A stretch of 29,233 nt of DNA from assembly GCF_032250955.1 (NCBI RefSeq), contig NZ_JAVVES010000031.1, positions 1 through 29,233 of the forward strand, in the 5' to 3' direction. The position numbers and the translations under genes are program-made. Positions 24,516-29,233 of this stretch are shown piece after piece (position 1 is the stretch's first letter; every line of letters begins with the position of its first letter). A model generated the notes under the pieces. The model was not told the origin of the DNA and made no database searches. It was given only the letters and a program-made list of their open reading frames with translations. Source of the DNA: Sulfuriflexus sp032250955. Its GTDB lineage: Bacteria > Pseudomonadota > Gammaproteobacteria > AKS1.

Positions 24516-25469
24516 GTGCCCGAAAGCGCGATGATGGTCTTTGCCGGAAACGCCCACCCGAAGTTGGCGCGTTCGATTGTTCGCCACTTGCAGATGCCGC
24601 TGGGCAAGATACAGGTTGGTCAGTTCAGTGATGGCGAGGTCTCCTGCGAGATCGAAGAAGATGTGCGTGGCAATGATATTTTCCTGGTGCAGCCGACGGG
24701 CGCACCGACCAATGACAACCTGATGGAGTTGCTGGTCATGATCGACGCGATGCGCCGCTCCTCGGCGCGCCGCATCACGGCAGTGATACCGTATTTTGGT
24801 TACGCGCGTCAGGATCGCCGGCCGCGCTCAGCACGCGTGTCGATAACGGCGAAGCTGGTCGCGAACATGATTACGGCGGCGGGTGCGGACCGGGTTTTGA
24901 CCATTGATTTGCACGCCGACCAGATACAGGGTTTCTTTGATATCCCTGTGGACAATGTTTATGCCTCGCCGATCCTGCTGGGCGATGTCTGGAAACACAA
25001 CGGCAATGACCTGATGGTCGTGTCCCCGGACGTTGGCGGTGTGGTTCGTGCCCGTGCGATCGCCAAGCGCCTTGATGACGCCGCCCTGGCCATTATTGAT
25101 AAACGCCGGCCGAAGGCGAATGTCTCCAAGGTGATGAATATCATTGGTGATGTCGAAGGCCGCAGTTGTGTGCTCGTAGATGACATGGTCGATACCGCGG
25201 GTACGCTATGCAAGGCTGCTGATGCATTGAAAGAACATGGCGCCTCACGTGTGGCGGCCTACTGTACGCATCCGGTGTTGTCGGGTCCTGCGGTGGAGAA
25301 TATCGAGGCCTCGTTGCTTGATGAACTGGTCGTAACCGATACTCTGCCACTGAAAGAAGCTGCGCAAAACTGTTCACGCATTCGGCAGCTCAGTGTCGCC
25401 GAGATGCTGGCAGAAACAATGCGGCGTATCAGTAACGAAGAATCTGTCAGTTCCATGTATATGGACTGA
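24516..25469 (+). CDS. prs: Ribose-phosphate pyrophosphokinase
   Basis: Prs makes PRPP from ribose-5-phosphate and ATP for nucleotide, His and Trp synthesis. Seen: FAGNAHPKLA at the N-terminus, FSDGE, YFGYARQDRRPRSARV, the DLHADQIQGFF metal/ATP region, and the PRPP loop VLVDDMVDTAGT. The C-terminus ISNEESVSSMYMD is typical. I start at GTG 24516 (GAGGTG just upstream), giving 317 residues. ATG 24531 is the alternative. A 6-codon ORF (ATG 24514, stop 24532-24534) overlaps both. The last 24 bases form a palindrome that is nearly copied 118 bp downstream. Confidence 0.95.
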   Translation: MPESAMMVFAGNAHPKLARSIVRHLQMPLGKIQVGQFSDGEVSCEIEEDVRGNDIFLVQPTGAPTNDNLMELLVMIDAMRRSSARRITAVIPYFGYARQDRRPRSARVSITAKLVANMITAAGADRVLTIDLHADQIQGFFDIPVDNVYASPILLGDVWKHNGNDLMVVSPDVGGVVRARAIAKRLDDAALAIIDKRRPKANVSKVMNIIGDVEGRSCVLVDDMVDTAGTLCKAADALKEHGASRVAAYCTHPVLSGPAVENIEASLLDELVVTDTLPLKEAAQNCSRIRQLSVAEMLAETMRRISNEESVSSMYMD

Positions 25470-25470
25470 C
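25446..25470. repeat. Palindrome at the prs 3' end
   Basis: GTCAGT(T)CCAT and ATGGACTGAC form a 10-bp stem with one bulged T around GTAT. It covers the last codons and the stop of prs. A near copy lies at 25564-25587, in which wobble pairs keep the stem. Confidence 0.65.
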
Positions 25471-25563
25471 GAACCAGATTGATGATTTATGAATGATGAA
25501 TGATGAATGATGAATGATGATTTTCAAATTCATCAGTGCGTTGTAAACAGGTACTAAGAATTT

Positions 25564-25587
25564 GTTAGTTCATGTATATGGACTGAC
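25564..25587. repeat. Near copy of the prs 3' end
   Basis: GTTAGTTCATGTATATGG, followed by ACTGAC, matches the prs terminus apart from one substitution and one deleted base. Similarity extends past the stop (CAGATTGATG versus CAGGATTGATG). Confidence 0.7.
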
Positions 25588-25607
25588 ATTCAGGATTGAT
25601 GCTTTGG

Positions 25608-25666
25608 CTCATAGAACCCTCCGGGTTCGTTATGAGTACCCTAACCTTCGTACCGAAGGTTCAGGG
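25608..25666. repeat. Covarying hairpin element, second copy
   Basis: GAACCC-TCC-GGGTTC (25614-25628) is enclosed by CTCATA and TATGAG, with a 2-nt bulge on the 3' side. TACCC leads into a second stem, AACCTTCG with CGAAGGTT, closed by CCCT/AGGG. The layout matches 11558-11642, with different bases but preserved pairing. It sits between prs and rplY. Confidence 0.75.
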
Positions 25667-25803
25667 CAATTGATGGTCGATGATTCATTCATCAATCATC
25701 ATTCATAAATCATCAATCCGCATAACCGCTTTCTCTGGTCGCGGGGAAGTGTGCATTTCATCATGGTGGTGGGGTGCTTTAAACGTAAACAGGAGTATTA
25801 CCA

Positions 25804-26451
25804 ATGAGCGTAACTTTTGAACTGAATGCAGAAGTTCGTACTGATGTAGGGAAAGGTGCGAGCCGCCGCCTGCGTCATGCGGGCAAGATCCCTGCCGTCA
25901 TTTATGGCGGTGACAAGGATCCGGTTTCACTGACAATGGAACATGACAAGCTTTTCCATGCCCTGGAAAACGAAGCCTTTTATTCACATATCCTGCTTAT
26001 CAAGGTTGGTGGCAAGGGTGAGAAGGTTGTGTTGCGTGATCTGCAACGTCACCCTTCCAGGCCTACCGTGATGCATGCCGATTTCCAGCGTGTCAGCGAA
26101 ACAGAGAAGATTCACATGAATATACCGCTGCACTTCGAAAACGAAGATGTGGCTGTGGGCGTCAAGGAACAGGGTGGTCAGATTTCCCATAACGCCTCCG
26201 AAGTGGAAGTCACTTGCCTGGCCAAAGACCTGCCTGAGTACATCACTGTTGATGTGACGGCGCTTGAAGTTGGTCATGCCCTGCACTTGTCAGACCTGGT
26301 CATGCCGGCAGGTGTTGAGCTGGTACAGCTGGCTTATGGTGAAGGTCATGATCAGCCAGTGGTCAGCATTCACGTGCCACGTGGCGCGGCTGTCGAAGAG
26401 GAAGTTGTCGAGGCCGAGGCCGCCGCCGAAGGCGAAGAAGCCGCGGAATAA
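25804..26451 (+). CDS. rplY: 50S ribosomal protein L25, long (Ctc) form
   Basis: The 5S rRNA-binding ribosomal protein in its two-domain form. Residues 1-95 are the L25 domain (GKGASRRLRHAGKIPAVIYGG, DLQRHPSRPTVMHADFQRV). Residues 96-200 are the TL5/Ctc C-terminal domain. An acidic Glu/Ala-rich tail ends the protein. The 215-residue length suits the long form rather than the short E. coli type. AGGAG lies 8 nt upstream of the ATG. prs-rplY-pth-ychF is the usual gammaproteobacterial order. Confidence 0.95.
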   Translation: MSVTFELNAEVRTDVGKGASRRLRHAGKIPAVIYGGDKDPVSLTMEHDKLFHALENEAFYSHILLIKVGGKGEKVVLRDLQRHPSRPTVMHADFQRVSETEKIHMNIPLHFENEDVAVGVKEQGGQISHNASEVEVTCLAKDLPEYITVDVTALEVGHALHLSDLVMPAGVELVQLAYGEGHDQPVVSIHVPRGAAVEEEVVEAEAAAEGEEAAE

Positions 26452-26492
26452 TCCGCCTGGCTATCTAGCTTGGCAGTTCAGGACCGGTATTG

Positions 26493-27065
26493 ATGTCGCG
26501 TATAGCGCTTATCGTCGGACTCGGAAATCCCGGGGCCGAATACGAGGCAACGCGGCACAATGCCGGTTTCTGGTTTGTGGACGAGGTCGCTCGTCAGGCC
26601 GGCGCCGAGTGGCGTAAGGATACAAGGTTTCATGGCCAGGTCGGTAAGGCCAATCTGCACGGCAACACGGTCTGGCTGCTCAAGCCGGATACCTTTATGA
26701 ACCGCAGTGGTCAGGCAGTTTCCGCACTGGCCAAATACTACAAGATCCCCGTTGAAGAGATACTGGTTGCCCACGATGAACTGGACTTTGACCCTGGTGT
26801 GGTCAAACTCAAGCGTGGTGGCGGGCATGCCGGGCATAACGGCCTGCGCGACATCATCAGTGCAATGGGTAGTAAGGATTTTTTACGCTTGCGTATCGGG
26901 ATCGGACATCCTGGTAATGCAAAACAGGTGTCCGACTTCGTCCTGACACGGCCATCAAATGCCGATCGTCGCTGCATCAGTGACGCGATAGATGAAGCGC
27001 GGCGCGTTGTCCCCGCCTTGCTCGACGATGACGTTGAGAAGGCCATGCGCGAGTTGCACCAATAA
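26493..27065 (+). CDS. pth: Peptidyl-tRNA hydrolase
   Basis: Pth frees tRNAs from prematurely released peptidyl-tRNA. Seen: LIVGLGNPGAEYEATRHNAGF with the catalytic His, FMNRSGQAV, HDELDFDPGVVKLKRGGGHAGHNGLRDI, and the C-terminal LRIGIGHPG. The ATG at 26493 is chosen over the adjacent TTG at 26490, giving 190 residues. It is 41 bp after rplY. Confidence 0.95.
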   Translation: MSRIALIVGLGNPGAEYEATRHNAGFWFVDEVARQAGAEWRKDTRFHGQVGKANLHGNTVWLLKPDTFMNRSGQAVSALAKYYKIPVEEILVAHDELDFDPGVVKLKRGGGHAGHNGLRDIISAMGSKDFLRLRIGIGHPGNAKQVSDFVLTRPSNADRRCISDAIDEARRVVPALLDDDVEKAMRELHQ

Positions 27066-27079
27066 CAACGATACAAATG

Positions 27080-27100
27080 AGTAACCCTTGCGTGGTTACT
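27080..27100 (+). other. Hairpin between pth and ychF
   Basis: AGTAACC and GGTTACT form a 7-bp stem with a 7-nt loop in the 52-bp gap, followed only by GTTT. It could be a weak attenuator or processing site. Confidence 0.35.
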
Positions 27101-27117
27101 GTTTCCGGAGATAAGTA

Positions 27118-28209
27118 ATGGGTATTAAATGTGGCATCGTGGGGTTGCCTAACGTTGGCAAGTCGACCCTGTTCAACGCACTGACCAAGGCCGGTATCCA
27201 GGCCGAGAATTATCCGTTCTGTACCATTGAGCCGAATGTTGGTGTCGTGCCGGTACCGGACCCGCGCCAGGATAAGCTGGCGGAACTGGTGTCACCCGAG
27301 CGTGTCTTGCCGACCATGATGGAGTTCGTTGACATTGCCGGGCTGGTTGCCGGGGCCTCGAAGGGCGAAGGGCTGGGCAACAAATTCCTGGCCAACATCC
27401 GCGAGACTGACGCGATCGCCCACGTGGTGCGTTGTTTCGAGGATGATGACGTCGTGCATGTCGAAGGCAAGATCGACCCGCTTTCCGATATCGAGGTCAT
27501 CAATACCGAACTGGCACTGGCCGATCTGGACAGTGTGGAAAAGGCGATCAACAAGGCGCAAAAAGTCGCCAAGTCCGGTGATAAGGAGGCGCGTGCGCAA
27601 CTGGCCCTGCTGGAAAGGGTGAAGGCTCAGCTCGACGAGGCAAAACCGGTGCGCGCCATGGGGCTGGATGCCGAGGAGCGCCGGCGTTTATATGATCTGC
27701 ACCTGCTGACCATCAAGCCGGCCATGTATATCGCCAATGTCAGTGAGGAGGGGTTTGAAAACAACCCGCTGCTCGATAGCGTGGTCCGGTTTGCCGGGGA
27801 AGAAGGTGCGCCGGTGGTACCTGTCTGCGCCTCCATTGAATCCGAGATCGCCGAACTGGATGCGGATGACGCGCAGGAGTTTCTTGCCGAGATCGGCCAG
27901 GACGAACCCGGCCTGAATCGTGTCATCCGCGCCGGTTATAGCCTGCTCGGCCTGCAGACCTATTTCACCGCCGGCGTGAAAGAGGTCCGTGCCTGGACGG
28001 TCAAGGTAGGGGCCACGGCCCCCCAGGCTGCCGGGGTAATTCACACCGACTTTGAAAAAGGCTTTATCCGTGCCGAGGTCATCTCCTATGCTGATTTCAT
28101 CGAATACAAGGGTGAATCAGGCGCAAAAGAGGCCGGCAAATGGCGGTTGGAAGGCAAGGACTATATTGTGCAGGACGGCGACGTGATGCACTTCCGCTTT
28201 AACGTCTAG
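27118..28209 (+). CDS. ychF: Redox-regulated ribosome-associated ATPase YchF
   Basis: YchF is an Obg-family P-loop protein that prefers ATP and associates with ribosomes. Seen: G1 motif GLPNVGKST, the AENYPFCTIEPN switch I segment, DIAGLVAGASKGEGLGNKFL (G3/switch II), and a coiled-coil insertion around 130-200. The C-terminal TGS domain (TWTVKVGATAPQAAGVIHTDFEKGFIRAEV) ends FRFNV. The 363-residue length is normal, with GGAG before the ATG. The stop overlaps that of the convergent binding-protein gene in CTAG. Confidence 0.96.
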   Translation: MGIKCGIVGLPNVGKSTLFNALTKAGIQAENYPFCTIEPNVGVVPVPDPRQDKLAELVSPERVLPTMMEFVDIAGLVAGASKGEGLGNKFLANIRETDAIAHVVRCFEDDDVVHVEGKIDPLSDIEVINTELALADLDSVEKAINKAQKVAKSGDKEARAQLALLERVKAQLDEAKPVRAMGLDAEERRRLYDLHLLTIKPAMYIANVSEEGFENNPLLDSVVRFAGEEGAPVVPVCASIESEIAELDADDAQEFLAEIGQDEPGLNRVIRAGYSLLGLQTYFTAGVKEVRAWTVKVGATAPQAAGVIHTDFEKGFIRAEVISYADFIEYKGESGAKEAGKWRLEGKDYIVQDGDVMHFRFNV

Positions 28210-29069
28210 TTGCGGGCGAGGCTGGTGTAGTACTCTTCCAGGCCGAGTTGTTCCAGCGGTGCATAGTCCCGTTCATAATCGGCAGCCACGGGTGCTGAAA
28301 GTTGAATCTTTTCCAGCAGTGCGCGTTCATGCTTGTCTTGCCATATATCAATAACCGCCTGCTGGACACGTTGCGCCAATACAGTGGGCACACGCGGATG
28401 CACGCTTATCGGGTGTGGGGCAAAACCCGGAGTCTCATACAAGACACGGAGTTGAGCCTGCATACCGGCATGTTCCTGCTGCAGGGTCCGCTTGACGCCG
28501 CCACCGGCGACTGTCCGCTTATAGAGCACATTGCGATAGACATTGGCATGTGTTTCGACATAATACGGGAGGATGTTGATATTCCACTGCGAATGCAGCA
28601 AGGCTCGCATGAGCAAGGATGCGCCAAAGGCATTCGGTGAAGGAAATGCGACTTCCTTGCCATCCAGTTGGGCGATATCCGTAATGTCACTGTCGCGCCT
28701 GACCACCAGGATGCCCTGTAATTTTTCCTCCGCACTCCTGATGATTGGCTCATAGCCGGGTTTCTGCCTGACGAGCACGGCGTGGTAGGGATTCATGTAG
28801 GCAAAATCGGCAGCGCCCCGCAGCATGTCGGTTTCAAAATCCGGAATGGAGCGAGCCACCATCAGCCTGAATTGCATGGAGGTGCGCAAGGACAGGGCCT
28901 TGAGAAACGGCGCCCAGGTCTGCTGGACGAGCATGGCATTCTGCTGCGGGACCACGGCGAAACTGTAGCGGTGGACCGGCTCTGCGCACGCCGGACCGGC
29001 CAATAATGAAAGACTGAAGAGCAGGAACGGCGCTGCCAGGTGCAGGGCTCGACTTGTTATAAACTTCAT
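28206..29069 (-). CDS. PhnD-like periplasmic substrate-binding protein
   Basis: The 287-residue product has a signal peptide cleaved near GPACAEP. The mature part resembles phosphate/phosphite/phosphonate-type binding proteins: YSFAVVPQQNA at the start, then LRGAADFAYMNPYHAVLVRQ, GILVVRRDSDI, and DGKEVAFPSPNAFGASLLMRALL. No transport genes are visible; the sequence ends 164 bp upstream, so partners may lie outside. Orphan members of this family often serve sensor kinases or cyclases. The frame is open to 29150, but ATG 29069 gives the proper signal peptide. Confidence 0.82.
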   Translation of the reverse strand: MKFITSRALHLAAPFLLFSLSLLAGPACAEPVHRYSFAVVPQQNAMLVQQTWAPFLKALSLRTSMQFRLMVARSIPDFETDMLRGAADFAYMNPYHAVLVRQKPGYEPIIRSAEEKLQGILVVRRDSDITDIAQLDGKEVAFPSPNAFGASLLMRALLHSQWNINILPYYVETHANVYRNVLYKRTVAGGGVKRTLQQEHAGMQAQLRVLYETPGFAPHPISVHPRVPTVLAQRVQQAVIDIWQDKHERALLEKIQLSAPVAADYERDYAPLEQLGLEEYYTSLARN

Positions 29070-29177
29070 GGCAATTGACCGCTCTTTATTATTCTTTGAG
29101 TGCTTTCTTCCCGAATAGCCAATATTGATAGAAACAGGGGAAATATGCACGCCTGAATCACTGCTGTCCCGTTAATT

Positions 29178-29210
29178 CCCTCTCCCTTCGGGAGAGGGTT
29201 AGGGTGAGGG
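29178..29210. repeat. GGGAGAGGG hairpin repeat upstream of the PhnD-like gene
   Basis: CCCTCTCCC (29178-29186) and GGGAGAGGG (29190-29198) pair around TTC, followed by TTAGGGTGAGGG. This wording is a widespread gammaproteobacterial intergenic repeat as far as I recall. The rest of 29070-29233 shows no gene and no clear promoter. Confidence 0.65.
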
Positions 29211-29233
29211 GATTTAGATTCGATAACACCTTG

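Larger units (their letters stand above)
25477..25718. repeat. MITE-like unit with 23-bp perfect inverted ends
   Basis: The 334-bp prs-rplY spacer is mostly this unit. The left end 25477-25499 (beginning GATTGATGATT) and right end 25696-25718 are perfect inverted repeats. The left end runs into four tandem GAATGAT heptamers (25491-25518). The interior carries the prs-tail copy (25564-25587) and a two-hairpin element (25608-25666). No ORF for a transposase and no obvious target-site duplication is seen. After 25718 there is only the rplY leader, with AGGAG at 25791. Confidence 0.7.

Noticed and set aside
24302..24607. Minus-strand ORF containing a GWGGRI motif
   Set aside because: It spans the antisense of a tRNA 3' end and the start of prs. 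This motif typifies artefact ORFs over tRNA ends.
25491..25520. Possible CRISPR or iteron array
   Set aside because: Only four directly abutting 7-bp copies without spacers, forming part of the inverted-repeat unit; no replication or cas genes nearby.

Overview
The window looks like a chromosomal segment of a gammaproteobacterium. The evidence is a mre/mrd cell-elongation cluster running mreB-mreC-mreD-mrdA-rodA-mltB-rlpA-dacA, hemA-prfA-prmC-moeB in that order, and a TPR lipoprotein-lolB-ispE-tRNA-Gln-prs-rplY-pth-ychF block. These orders are typical of Gammaproteobacteria. Base composition is moderately GC-rich. I could not assign a genus.

Layout. Positions 113-9517 (minus strand) hold a nine-gene, tightly packed operon for lateral wall growth: the cytoskeletal MreBCD, the PBP2/RodA synthase pair, lytic transglycosylases MltB and RlpA, a PBP5-type carboxypeptidase, and a D-amino-acid transaminase that could supply D-Ala/D-Glu. 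Positions 9674-13167 (plus) hold gatCAB, with a structured repeat between gatA and gatB. Positions 13164-15628 (minus) hold a periplasmic substrate-binding protein directly upstream of a membrane diguanylate cyclase, a likely ligand-to-c-di-GMP sensor pair. Positions 15799-20572 (minus) hold hemA, prfA, prmC, a conserved hypothetical gene and moeB. Positions 20704-28209 (plus) hold the TPR gene, lolB, ispE, tRNA-Gln(UUG), prs, rplY, pth and ychF. A phosphonate-type binding protein lies on the minus strand at 28206-29069.

The genes are mostly core housekeeping. The unusual material is in the intergenic DNA. (1) Downstream of tRNA-Gln, two tandem units of 146 and 255 bp are bounded by three exact 22-bp copies of the tRNA 3' end plus flank. 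Each unit is built of nested hairpins, and the longer differs from the shorter by extra stem-loops at two points. (2) A stem-loop family with compensatory stem changes recurs at three or four places: between gatA and gatB, inside the longer tRNA unit (opposite strand), and between prs and rplY. (3) The prs-rplY spacer contains a MITE-like unit with perfect 23-bp inverted ends that also carries a near-copy of the palindromic prs 3' end. (4) CGCAAAG-type repeats lie upstream of moeB and around the gatA-gatB element. Many hairpins read C-GAA-G at the loop on one strand.

Among the genes, mreC stands out. Its conserved N-terminal membrane anchor can only be included if translation starts at a non-canonical ATC codon. 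Both convergent junctions between a signalling or binding-protein gene and a core gene (gatB/cyclase and ychF/binding protein) share a 4-bp CTAG in which the two TAG stops overlap.
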